DNA of 64,000 nucleotides. Origin: Clytia hemisphaerica. Taxonomy: Eukaryota > Cnidaria > Hydrozoa > Leptothecata > Clytiidae. The notes beneath the pieces are model-generated. The model was not told where the DNA came from. It saw nothing but the letters and a program-made list of their open reading frames with translations, and did not search any database. A program made the translations under genes and the position numbers. The first letter of the stretch is position 1, and each line of letters opens with the position of its first letter. The stretch covers positions 124,001 through 188,000 of the forward strand of contig CACVBU010000072.1 in NCBI GenBank assembly GCA_902728285.1, read 5' to 3'. This document shows, piece after piece, positions 11,015-21,953 of the stretch.

Positions 11015-11947
11015 ATGAACAGATTTCATTTGAAAAGAATTTCAAGAATGTTTTTAAAGCAATATTACAGCTTTTCATTTTCCACTACTAGTCACAAACC
11101 AAATAAACACTTAGAGTATTGCCAAAAACTTGTTAAATCTAGAGATTATGATAATTATTTGGCAACAGCTTTGCTTCAAGGCTTATCTCAGCATGTTGGG
11201 TTCACAGTCAGAGCTTTCAATATTGAAATAGCTCAAATTCAAGAATCCACCTCAACTCAAGAGACTGCAAAAATGAGGATTGAGTTTTGGCGGCACAATA
11301 TCAAAAGTACATTTCAAGGTCAACCTCCCAATCATCCAGTTACAATCTTACTTGCATTGTGTCTCGAAAAACAATGGTTATCAGAAAAATGGTTTCAGCG
11401 TGTTGTCGATGTCAGGGAACGATATTTGAACAATGCAGCATTCATGTCTTTGGATGATAAGGAAGATTACGGGGAATATGCTGTATCTTCTTTATATTAT
11501 TTAATCCTTGAGAGTCTCCAAGTTACAAATAATGACATTTACTATGCAGCAAGTCATCTGGGGATTGCCAATTCACTTATAACACTAATCAAGGCATCAC
11601 CATATTACATAAAACAAGGTTCTGTTATTCTGCCAACTGAGTTATGTGTTAAACATGACATTTCACAAGAAGATATATTGAGAGGACAGAAACAAGAACA
11701 GCTTTCTGAAATTATGTTTGATCTTGCAAGCCAAGCTTCGTTACATATTGACGGTATGAAGAATTACATGAAAGATACTGTAGCTTCCAAAGAAATTAAA
11801 AATGTTTTCTTACCCCATATCACGTGTGAACAGTTTTTGAATCACTTACAAAAAACTAACTTTGATATAAACAATCCTGCTTTTAATAGAAAGCATTGGT
11901 CTTTGCCATGGAAACTGTATTTTGCATCAAAGAGAAAGTTGATATAG
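11015..11947 (+). CDS. NDUFAF6: NADH dehydrogenase complex I assembly factor 6, mitochondrial
   Basis: The 310-residue protein belongs to the squalene/phytoene synthase-like family. NDUFAF6 members are mitochondrial matrix proteins needed early in complex I assembly, for ND1 biogenesis. The N-terminus (about residues 1-28) is rich in Arg, Lys and Ser with no acidic residue (LKRISRMFLKQYY), as in a mitochondrial presequence. The body follows the family order: YCQKLVKSRDYDNYLA, LLQGLSQHVGFTVRAFNIEIA, the MRIEFWRHNI block, a DKEDYGEYAVSSLYYLILE segment, SHLGIANSLITLIKASPYY, LPTELCVKHDIS, and the tail WSLPWKLYFASKRKLI. The DXXXD motifs of true prenyl condensing enzymes are missing, as expected for this subfamily. 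Length is close to vertebrate NDUFAF6 (about 330). The gene has no intron, unlike the vertebrate gene. RAB5IF follows 392 bp downstream on the same strand. Confidence 0.93.
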   Translation: MNRFHLKRISRMFLKQYYSFSFSTTSHKPNKHLEYCQKLVKSRDYDNYLATALLQGLSQHVGFTVRAFNIEIAQIQESTSTQETAKMRIEFWRHNIKSTFQGQPPNHPVTILLALCLEKQWLSEKWFQRVVDVRERYLNNAAFMSLDDKEDYGEYAVSSLYYLILESLQVTNNDIYYAASHLGIANSLITLIKASPYYIKQGSVILPTELCVKHDISQEDILRGQKQEQLSEIMFDLASQASLHIDGMKNYMKDTVASKEIKNVFLPHITCEQFLNHLQKTNFDINNPAFNRKHWSLPWKLYFASKRKLI

Positions 11948-12291
11948 GTTATATTTTGTAAAATTGAATTATAATTTTGCTTTTATTGTATTCTTTAATC
12001 TTTTTTTCGTGAACCCTGATGAAGTTATAATATATATACCTTTTTCTAATTTCCAGTTTGGAAAACTGACAATTTTTTCTTCTTATCAGTTCACTAATAA
12101 GGGAGTAGTGAACTTATGCAAGGCATTCGAATTTTTATCCTGTAATGGTCAATCTACTGCTTTGAGTAAAGAAAACGTTGATTTCTGTCATACTCAAAGT
12201 TTCATGCCATACAGGATGGCAATCTCCAGTGAATCAGTGAAATAATTATTCTACATTCTCTTGATGCATTGAATGATACTCATGTTTTCTC

Positions 12292-12300
12292 TCATTTTCA
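12292..12300 (+). promoter_or_regulatory. Splice-acceptor-like site upstream of RAB5IF start
   Basis: The sequence CTCATTTTCAG sits about 40 bp before the RAB5IF start codon. It could be the 3' splice site of a 5' untranslated intron or, if this is a hydrozoan, a spliced-leader trans-splicing site. No AATAAA is present between the NDUFAF6 stop and this AG, which fits a shared transcript but does not prove it. Confidence 0.3.
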
Positions 12301-12339
12301 GAATAAGAGACAAAAAATAAATATAGAATAATAATCAAA

Positions 12340-14865
12340 ATGAGTCGTCGAAGAACAAATGGGAATGTTGAAACAGAGGATAAACCAAGTGTTTCAAGTA
12401 TAATAAAAAAATCTTTAACAACAGACTCCAACTGGGAGGATAAGGTAATTTCACAGATTAAATTTAAAATAGTAATGGAGTCATAGAGTTGTTACCTCTA
12501 GTGTTTTATAATATAAAATATAATATGTGCATGATTTTACTTAAGTTATTATAAGAAGCTTATAAGAAGGCTGGTAACAACAAATAATTCCACAGTCGGG
12601 AATTGCATCAATCAGTATCATTATTCTCCTGGGATTTCTTGTAACATTCTCATTAAATTCTTTTCATTGCAGGATTCATTTTTAGATGTCATTTACTGGG
12701 TACGACAAATTTTTGCTCTTTTCAACGGATTGGCATGGGGAGTTATCCCTTTAACAGGAATACTTGGATTAGCTTTGTAAGTATTATATGCTTTTATTAA
12801 ATTTAAAATGGTTTTGTACTTTTTCTAAAAAAAAACTGCCCTTTTTTGCCTTTAAAAAAATTCTTAATTCTTTGACGAGGTTCGGATTGTTCTTATCCTG
12901 TTCATTCGTCTGATCGTCGTTTCAACCAACCATTTGAACCATTCCAGGTCCAGGTTTTGTTCTTATCTTGTTCTTGTTTTTTTGTATTATTGAGGTTATT
13001 TATTTTCATAAAATTTGTCTAATAAAACAAAAATGTATACTCATGAGCAAAATATATAGTTTCTTCGACGAATGTGTCCAAACTCGTTTAAGAGATTTTA
13101 AATCATCACAATCTAATCTTTTGAAAATAACTTCAAAAAACGTGCTCATTTAAAAAAAAAAAACATTTTATTGATGTCAGGTGTCAGAACACCTATGAGT
13201 TTTTTTAAAGGTGATGAAAATAAAGCTTAAACTTCATTAAACTGTCTGACTAAAAAATCTTCGTAAAGAAGAACGTTTGTAAATGTAACAAAATTTTGCG
13301 ATATTTTTTTCTTTTTTATGGGGACTTGAAAAATCTATAATTATTGTTCTTCTCAACCAAAGTACTCCTTCAGTAAAACTCAAAAAAAGACATTTCGTCA
13401 AATGAATATAAAATTTCCTATTGTCTTCTATAATATTTTCTTTATTTTTTGCGTAGGTTTTTTGTTATCAATTGTGCAATAGTCTTCCTATATGTGAGTA
13501 GACAAAGTAAAATTGACGAAGACGAGTTTGGTGGTATACAAGAGCTAGTCAAAGAGGGACTTTTCACTGCTTTTGCTGTTTTTTTAGTAAGCTTTTTTTT
13601 CACTGACATCAACTCTCTATAGGCCTCATTAAGGGTGTATGACGTGGCACTGTCATAAAATATGGGTGATGAACTTTAGAATCGGGCGAGAAGCCTGAAC
13701 TTAGGCGTTTTAGAATGGGGGAGAGTCAAAGACTTAGACTGCTTTAGAAATAAGAGAGCAAATTGTGAGATTTCCTAGGAGGCCTTTTAAGGCCAGCAGC
13801 AAGATTCACGTCCCCTTAAGCCAAAGCCTTGCTAAAAATTACGAAAAGAAGGAAGGGAGCATCGGAAGGAAAGGGCTATAAAGGAGGCGAGGTTTTTAAA
13901 GAAAAGTGTGAGAATTTATCCTTCCTTTAACTTCAAAAAATGGAAGGGGTAGAGACTGAGGGGCTTCACAGTCACAGAGACTAGAGATGAATCTTCAACC
14001 TTTGTCAAGCAAGAAATAGTGAATCCTTAAGTTTGCTCCACATTTACAAATTTTGTTTGAAAAACACACATGTTACGTGTTTTGAAATCCTTGAGTTTCG
14101 GATCTAGCCCCTTCGAAGTTTTGAAGTCAATCTTCACAGTATAGATATCCTGGATATACAATACCTTTGAAACAGGGGGGGGGGTCGGTAGTAAAATCTT
14201 AGATGTATAATGAGTAGTAAATCGAATTTTTATTTATCACCACCCGGACTCTTGGAAGAGGTATTTTACTACCCTGGTAGTAAAAGTTTTTGGGATAATT
14301 TGTCATTGAGACCACCTATTTTTTGGATGCTTTTCGGACTGATTTTAAAAAAAAGCTAAAAAATGATTATTTCTGTGACAGATTTCTCACTTAGTGCAAA
14401 AATTAATGTTTTGCCCTTAGAATTAAAGTCTTTTTTATATTGACAAAAAATTTCGAGAACCTTTTGTTTGCAGCAAACCTGAGCAAACAACAATCTTTTG
14501 TTTGCAACAAACAACTTTCCAACAGAAAATGTTTTCAAATTATAAAAATTTTCAGATTTTTTCAGAAAAGTTATCCAAAAAATTAATTTGCCAGTTTTAA
14601 CTACCCAGGTAGTAAAATTTTTTCAATATTTAACACATAGATACCACCCATTTTAGTATTCAACTACCCTGGGTAGTAAAAACTTTTCGTAACACCACCA
14701 CCGTAGTAAACGTCATTATGTCTGAGATTTTACTACCGACCCCCCCCTGTTTGAAACTCATTTTTATTTGGTGTTTGATAAATGATGGCATTAACGGATG
14801 TTAATATTTCCTTTATCTTTTTTTAGATAAGTTGGATAATGACATTCACGTATTTGCATGGATAA
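12340..14865 (+). CDS. RAB5IF: RAB5-interacting protein family membrane protein
   Basis: Four coding exons can be joined: 12340-12444, 12673-12776, 13457-13586 and 14827-14865, all with GT-AG boundaries and matching phases (0, 2, 0), giving 125 residues. Human RAB5IF is of similar length. Family landmarks are visible: NWEDKDSFLDVIYWVRQI, the hydrophobic WGVIPLTGILGLALFF segment, FLYVSRQSKIDEDEFGG, ELVKEGLFTAFAVFL and the end ISWIMTFTYLHG. The protein has three membrane-spanning stretches, near residues 44-58, 66-82 and 104-121. RAB5IF has been described as a respirasome assembly factor and as a subunit of an ER multipass-membrane insertion complex. Intron 3 carries a 576-bp miniature element (14174-14749). 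The start codon chosen is the first ATG that gives the conserved N-terminal context. Confidence 0.92.
14174..14749. mobile_element. Miniature element, hAT-like, in RAB5IF intron 3
   Basis: Termini are inverted: CAGGGG...TCGGTAGTAAAA on the left and TTTTACTACCGACCCCCCC plus TG on the right. The flanking duplication is TTTGAAA (14167-14173 and 14750-14756). Inside, the terminal motif recurs as imperfect palindromes (TACCCTGGTAGTAAAA, TACCCAGGTAGTAAAA, ACCCTGGGTAGTAAAA). A CAGGGG start and a 7-8 bp duplication suggest hAT. Non-coding. Confidence 0.75.
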
Positions 14866-16272
14866 ATTTGCTTACTCCTCCAAATATGTAACTCTTTTAT
14901 GCTGAAAAGAATTATGGGTAAAGCAGCATCTGCAAGTGTGAAAAAAAAAGGCTTAAAACATTTTTTTTTGAGCAAAGGTAAAACGATGTTTTTACTTTTT
15001 ACTATCTATTTTATTAACCTTTCTGAAGAGTTCTTTACCTAATTTGGGAATGAGGTTGGTATGGTATTTTATATTTTAGGAAATTTTTCTCATTTTTACT
15101 CTTTCGACAACTTCCACCTAAAATCCATTATCACGAGAATATTTTTATTCCTTTTCCTGAACTCATTAGCTAGTTAAATTTACTTTTTTTGCTGGATACA
15201 ATAAGAGATTTTCCATAATATTCTTCACTGCTAGATCGCCACTCTTTATTGAGCCTCGTCCGAAAGTTTTATATTCATCATGTGAATTTTAAAATGTTTC
15301 AAAACTTTTGCACACTCTAATCAAATTTCAAAATTGATATCAATGCAAGTATTTTTAGAGAAAATGCCATTTTCTAAAGCCAAATAAGTACGTGTCCTCT
15401 TAGCCTGAAGCCTTTTTTTATGCTACCAGAGAAGGAATTTTTACTTTTCATCTTACAGTCTTTTTTAAACTTTTAGGTAGAATGAAGAAATTTCTAGAAA
15501 CTTTTAAGTTTATAAACTTTATCTTAAAAAATATAACAACAACTACATTTTTAGATAGACAATAGTATTTTTTGAGCTTCAAAATGAATATATTTATTTG
15601 TCATTTACGACATAATAATAAAAATAAAATAATACAAAGTTTTTCTTTTGTTTTCCATTGTTTTTTTTTGCTGGTCATCTTATTGCCCCTGTAGTCCAGA
15701 GGGTATGAAATAGTCTTTTGGGGCTGAGGTGCTCGAAACTTCAGATACACTGTCAAGTTCACTCTTTAATCTTAAAGGTTTTTTTTAAATAAGAGTGATA
15801 TCGTTTACTTCTTACTCATCAATTTTAATTCACAAGCTTTTTCCGCATTGGATTGACTCGGATGTGGAGTAAGATTGGTCAGAAAAAGGAAAAGAGAAAT
15901 TTTTTTTTGCTTGTATCAGGTAATATAACAATAGGCAGACACTGTCCTGATATGAAATATGTGTCTGATATGAAACGGGAATACTTGCGTAAAAAAAAAC
16001 CTTTAAATGTGATCTGGAAAAAGTATCTTTTCAAGAATAATGTATTTTACTGTTTGTTTTTTTTTCTTTCAGAAAACGTATAGAACCCATCTGTGCATTG
16101 TTCCTGACAATGTTCAAAAAATATATATTTTCCTTAAAAAAAGAGTATTCCCATTTGAAATGAAGACGGATTGAAAATGAGAAGCATTTAGTCCGATGAA
16201 ATGAAATAACTTCTTTTTCTCAAATTTTCAGCATAAATAGAATAAGATTTAATTGACCAACACAATAATAGA

Positions 16273-17105
16273 ATGGAATTGGGAAAAGATGTCGTGAAAA
16301 CCTCATCAAACGCAAATTTTAAGGTATCTTTGTAATTTCTTTCTTTCATATTTTATAACTATCAATTTCCCGATCTTCATGTTTCCCCATTCCTTTTGAA
16401 AGATTTTCCGATACTCTGAAAAATCGGATTTGCGCGAAATGCGTGAACTTTGGGTCTGCTAGGAGGGTGCTCTTATAAAAATTTCCTAGTCTAGAAATGA
16501 AATTTGAAATTCCACTGAATTATTTTGGCTCGTGTAGTTGGTTGGTTCGGTCGTCCAGAGTAGTAATCAATTATCTCGACCGATCACACGTTTTTTTATA
16601 AGAATATACTTTATAAGAAAATTCATGATGAAATTGGCGAAAAAATTAAGAATATGGTAAGAATACCACCATCATGGAATTTAGTAACTGAACCTAAGAA
16701 TGTCATTTTTAGAGCATTTTACCATTAAATTGCCAATTATTCCCCAGCAATGCTGAAAGGTTCCACAAAAATGCCAAATCTTTTGCTTGAGGTATGTATT
16801 GCATGTTAGTTTTTGGCTGAGTTTGGTTCCAAACCTAAGAATAGAATATCCTAAGAATATTTCAGGATTATTCTTCCCAAAAAGCTAAGAATATTCATGA
16901 CGAATTTGAAAAACACTATTCTTATAAAAAAAAGCGTGTATCAATTGTAACTCAATTGGAATCAGTAAACTGGCACATTTTTTTCTCGGTTTTCCAGGTT
17001 GTCATTATGAATTTCCCAGTATCTAATATCAATCTATCATCAAATCTTCATGAGTGGTGTGAAAGATTACGAAAGAAAATATTTGGCAGGACACCAATCA
17101 AGTAA
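16273..17105 (+). CDS. Doubtful two-exon small reading frame
   Basis: Two segments, 16273-16323 and 16998-17105, have good splice borders (AAG then GTATCT; TTTTCCAG before the second) and join in frame to 52 residues, ending RLRKKIFGRTPIK. A further donor-like GTCAGT follows the stop at 17115, which would place an intron in the 3' UTR. A miniature element fills the putative intron. I recognise no family. It may be a non-coding exon pair or chance; listed only because both borders are good. Confidence 0.15.
16586..16939. mobile_element. Miniature element, ACACG...TATAAGAA family
   Basis: Left end ACACGTTTTTTTATAAGAA and right end the complement (TTCTTATAAAAAAAAGCGTGT), flanked by ATC on both sides (16583-16585 and 16940-16942). 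Internal stretches repeat AAGAAT and AAGAATAT where sister copies have AAGAACA. Non-coding. Confidence 0.75.
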
Positions 17106-17684
17106 TTATCAAAGGTCAGTACAATATAACTTTTTTTGCTAATAAATCTCAGACACGCTTTCATCATTATGTATACATATAGGAAATGAAGAAAAATTTT
17201 AATGAACTTGTTTTCACATAAGTTAAATAACATGAAATTCACAATAGGGCGTTTAACCCGCCCCTTGTCAAACATGAAATATGTTTTTACTATTTTATAT
17301 TTGATGCTGGAAAAAAACATATTAGCAACATTGTTTTGTGTCTACTAACCATTACGGTTTTGTATCAGACATTTTTGACACCTTTTTATTCTAAACAATC
17401 AAAATTGTCCAAATCGAAATTATAACATGCCCATTTATTTTAACACAATTACACATTATAAAAGATAACATGATATTGATTCGGGTATTAAGATAATAAT
17501 GTAATATAATTTAATTGGGGCAATTGTATTACAAGGAAATTTTGATGAAATTTGTCCCGCCTCTTTTAATTTGTATATGGAGTGAAGGGATTTGTCTGTT
17601 AATATACAAACTCTTCACATTATTCTCTCCTTCGTTCATACATTTTTTCCAAGCTGATTTTCAGCTTAAAATTTTTTGAATCAT

Positions 17685-17870
17685 ACATGTTTTTTTTATT
17701 AGAGCATCTACAATTTTTACCACCATTTATTGAGCAATTTTGTCCATTTTCCCAAGAAATTGGGTGTTTTAAGAGTCCCTAAAGCCTTAAAATGTTCTTA
17801 ACTTGTTCTTAACATTTTGGCCATCGAGGACTTATGTTCTTATATAGTTTGTTCTTATATAAAAAATGTT
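17685..17870. mobile_element. Short copy of the ACAYG...TATAAGAAC family
   Basis: Begins ACATGTTTTTTTTATTAGAG and ends TTGTTCTTATATAAAAAATG. The body is shared with 29499-29763, 29954-30208 and 41340-41570 (for example TTTTGGCCATCGA and AAGCCTTAAAATGTTCTTAA). No clear target duplication. Confidence 0.6.
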
Positions 17871-18966
17871 TAAGCTTAGTACTCCTGCTTCTACGTAGGA
17901 GAGAGTTGTTATAAAAAGTAATGTATAAGTTTTGCGTGAATTTCACCACTTTGATCGAATGTAGCGTAATTTAGGCGGGGATACGGCTTTTGTTTTGATA
18001 ATAGCCTAATAATAGTATGTACGAGAGAGGATATCCTAATATTGATTCATTTGATTTGTTTCTCAAACATTATTAATTGTTTACACACTTTTTCGATGTG
18101 ATGTAAACGTCTTATTGACGTTCATATAACGTTTTGCGCGTGATAATACTCTCAGTAAGGCGGGCTTAATACGGTAACATATAAACGCCTTTTGTTTATC
18201 GGAGCTGTAACAAACTACTGCCCATTTTTATGACACATTTCATTTCGTTTTTTTCTCCTTCTTTTGATTAATACTTCCCTATGTATCAGTTTTCTAAGGA
18301 TATATTAGTAAATTGAATTTCAAAATCGATCATAATTTTCCTAAAAAGTGTTATACTGAACTAAGAAAGATTTCATAGTTTTTGAAAGAAATTTAACAAC
18401 TTAACTAACAAAGGAATCCTTCTTTGAAAAATGAATATTGGAACTTTCCCTATTTCTAAACCCTTCCTTAAGTTTTCTACTTATTGAAATTTTTTGATAT
18501 TCGACTTAAAGGTCCGATTTGATAACAATCAACCCAAAATCTTATCGAACGGTCTTTTTCGTACGGTTTTCGGTATTTTTTTGTAATAACCCGAGTTTTT
18601 TTTAATTTTTCTCAAGAATTTCGAAATAGGGTGAATTAGAAATTTCAAGAAAATTCAAGAATTCAGAACAAGATAAGAACAATTTTAAACTTAAATTGCC
18701 AAAGAATAACAACAACCGAACCTTATTACTGGTTCTAATATAAAAATAGAGTATAATAATCAAGTTTACTTAATCGAGTATTTTATTTAGTACCTTATTT
18801 TGCTTGTTTTCTTGATAAGGGTGATACGGGCGTTAAATATTTTAAATTGATATTTTTCTACTGAAACAAAAGGTTACACGTGTTTATTGTTTATTACCCT
18901 AAACCCCGTTAAGTGAATTAGGCTGAGTTTTGCTTAAAATAAAAGAAATAAAAAAAATCTCCATCA

Positions 18967-19339
18967 GGCGAAAATAAAACAAATGTAGTGTTTCCGGAAA
19001 CCGACCGGGTGAAAAAAATAGAATTTTCTAACCCGGCCGCAGACTATGGGTTCATCTATATGGTTCATCATAAAGAAAATCAAGTTGACCGCTCAAACTA
19101 TCAAAGGTCGGTTGGTTAGATATTCCCGCTTTTAAATCAAGTTTCGTTCGTTAGTAGTTAATACATTAGTATTCAGGGCTTACTTCATACTGTTTGTACA
19201 TAAAAGTTATCTTTAAAGTTCTATTTCAATGATCTTATAGTTATCAAAAATAGCAACAAAAAATTTGTTTCGGCTAACCGCATGAGAACTTTTTACCTTC
19301 ACCTGCATTCCGGAAACACTACATTTTTTTATTTTCGCC
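18967..19339. mobile_element. Miniature element, GGCGAAAATA family, copy 1
   Basis: Inverted ends GGCGAAAATAAAACAAATG and CATTTTTTTATTTTCGCC, flanked by TCA (18964-18966 and 19340-19342). The subterminal block TAGTGTTTCCGGAA occurs at both ends. An opposite-orientation copy lies at 48183-48535 with a different duplication (TTA). Non-coding; 3-bp duplications suggest a PIF/Harbinger-type element. Confidence 0.8.
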
Positions 19340-19955
19340 TCATGAGAAAAAAATATATCTGATTTTTAACTGAGTTTCACAGCTTACTTGTCCCCCGCAT
19401 TCCTCTTAGTTTCATACAGTAACTGTATACATGATAGCAAACCAACGTTCACACTATTTTTGCATTGTTATTTTCACTTCAAAACAACCATTTTTTTTCC
19501 TGATCGAAGAAAAATGAAGCACCCTTATAATTATCTAGGTGTTTTTTGAAAAATCTTTTCTTGATTAACTTGTATAAATACCGAAAGTGCATTATTAATG
19601 ATTTTTAACGCCATCAAAAACATATGTATGTCCCCATGCAATGGAATTTTTTTTCATGTTCTAGAGAACATTTTAATATGCTAAACTTTATACCAAAACT
19701 TGCTCTTTTTCGGGCAAAAGTATGTCACTATCTATTTCTTCTTAGTTAACCTAAATCTTTATTATAACACCTGAAATGTTGCTCTTATACGTCGCTTTTT
19801 TATTTATAAGAACCATTTTACAAGAACACCTACCTACTGTCTCAAAATAAACTTCATCAGAACAATAGCTCTATTGTTTGGAGCTATAGAAATTTAAGAA
19901 CAATCTCAGACTCAGCCAAAATGTACATAAAACAAGCGTTCACCTCTCTTTCTTA

Positions 19956-20154
19956 CTCTCAGGTACCTAATACCCGTCTCCTCGCTAATTAATTTTTCAA
20001 AAATTTTCCATTCTTATTCCACCCCCCCCCCACCTAGTAATTTTTGGGAAATTGTTTTTGAAAGTTCCCTCTTTTGTCCTAATTCTTCCGTATTAGCCTC
20101 TTTTTCGAAATTTTCCAACCGAGGACATTTTTATGCTATTAGGTACCCGAGAGT
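19956..20154. mobile_element. Miniature element, CTCTCGGGTACC family
   Basis: Starts CTCTCAGGTACCTAATA and ends with the complement (TATTAGGTACCCGAGAG). Related to 31448-32022 and to a left end at 54641. C-rich runs occur near the left end. Non-coding. Confidence 0.65.
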
Positions 20155-21493
20155 GGGAATTTAACCTAAACACCAGATAGTTATGGATACATTTTCTTGA
20201 TTGAGGCGTTTTTATACCTGATTTAAACCTTGATTTTCTTAAAGTTTAGCAATTCCAGGCTTGGTGCTGTTTTCAGATTGTTCTTATAAAAAAGCGAACA
20301 ACCATAATGATATGTAATATGCTAAGTAGCGCGTGTTATGTTTTGTATTTTGTAGATTCTTCCGCATCCAACTTTTCGAGTCGGCGTATAGAAGTAAACA
20401 CCAGCTCTTAACACATACCCACACCCTATCCTAACATCAGATGCTAAAAATGATCTAAATATTTAATGGGAATTTGTGACAAAAAAACATACCCTTTTTT
20501 CTTAATTTTTTTTACCAAATTTAGTTCGAAGTCTTAACATAAGTTTTTCCGACTTTAATTCTTCATAGTAGCAGTGTACCATTTTTAAGCCGGTTTATGT
20601 TTTCTGTTTTCATTTCTGTCAGCTAAATCTTTTTTATAATGTTTCCATTTCTGTCTTCAGTTCTCTTAACTAAGATCTTTTGCAACAAAGTTTTCCTAAT
20701 TAGGTAGCCTGAATCGCAGACCTCTATAGATATACTTCCTATATGAGAAACTTTTTTCGCTAGAGGATGACCAGAAGCCTACTAATTAGGTTAATATACC
20801 TTCATACTGCAATAAACCGTACTAATTTAGATACGATTTTTTTAATGAGGCTAATTTCGAATTTATCATCATGTCCTTTTCCCACACTACTCATGCAAAT
20901 ATTTCTTGCAAGCATTTATACCATGGGGTCTGAGATTTAACTATTTTAGGGATAATTGAAACATTTTATTGCTTTTTTTTGTGGGATAAACGCTTTTTAA
21001 AACAAATTTCATACATTGATGTCAGGTAGACCCTGGGGGAGCTTAAAATCGTAGCTTGTTTAAAAAAAATCAGGACAACTTCCGAAATTAGACAAATGGG
21101 AGCTTCTCAATCCTGTTCATTTTTTTCTTAGTGATTTTTCAGAGAAATGGGCCACAGTGGAACCTCCAATTAGCAAACATCATCGGGGAATAGGGTTCGG
21201 GCGGGGAATAGGGTTAGTGTCCGCTAATCAAAAGTGTCTGTCTTTTAGAAACTTTTCAATTATGTGCTCTAATTTTGGTATAAGGTACTATTAAAGGGTT
21301 AATTATGTAAAATTTTGGTCTGAAGTGCTTTTCTAGAGACACTCTAGGACATGGAGGAGCAAGAAAAAGATTATTCAAATGCAACAATTTAGTTTTTATG
21401 AATCATAGCATAGTCTTAAGGTCACATGACCTCAGGTACATGAGAAGTACATCATTTACTATTTTAATAGAGATTGTTCGAATAATAATAGTA

Positions 21494-21664
21494 CAGTAGA
21501 CTCTCTAATTCGATTTCAAAGGGATCAAAATATTTCTTCGAATTAGAGAAATATTCGAATTAAGGAAAGTATTTCAGTATTACCAGCTGAGGAGACCAAT
21601 ATTTTTGTTCGAATTACAGAAAGATTCGAATAATAGAGGTTCGAATTAGAGAGAGAATTGATTG
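21494..21664. mobile_element. Pogo/Tigger-like miniature element
   Basis: Flanked by TA. The left end CAGTAGACTCTCTAATTCGA and right end TTCGAATTAGAGAGAG are inverted matches, and AATTCGAA-type sites repeat inside. The CAGT..ACTC start and TA duplication are typical of pogo/Tigger elements. Related copies: 24575, 36770, 40700. Confidence 0.7.
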
Positions 21665-21953
21665 TATATAAATCCTGGAGACCCATTCTTCACCTTCTGT
21701 GTACGATTTTATATAAAGTGAATACAAATTATCTGATTTCAAATGTGTTTGTATCGTCTTTTAAATTTATATAAATTAATTTTAAATTTTTAAAAATTTT
21801 GACAAAAAAAGGAAACTGAAAAATAAATGTTTGTTTAAAATTATGATAAACTCAAACGTTAACTCTACTACTATTTAAAATGTCTTCTTTAAAATGTTCT
21901 ATGTACAATATCGTTTTATATTAAGTTTAATATTACTATTTCACAAAATCTTT

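Larger units (their letters stand above)
14866..21953. other. Seven-kilobase gene-free stretch between RAB5IF and FoxQ2
   Basis: I find no conserved coding exon. Several miniature elements are listed separately (16586, 17685, 18967, 19956, 21494). Bases 19750-19910 and 20270-20300 hold broken pieces of the ACACG...TTATAAG family. Bases 15600-15620 are A-rich with AATAAAA runs that could serve as a polyadenylation site for RAB5IF. The remainder is AT-rich DNA in which I see nothing. Confidence 0.5.
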
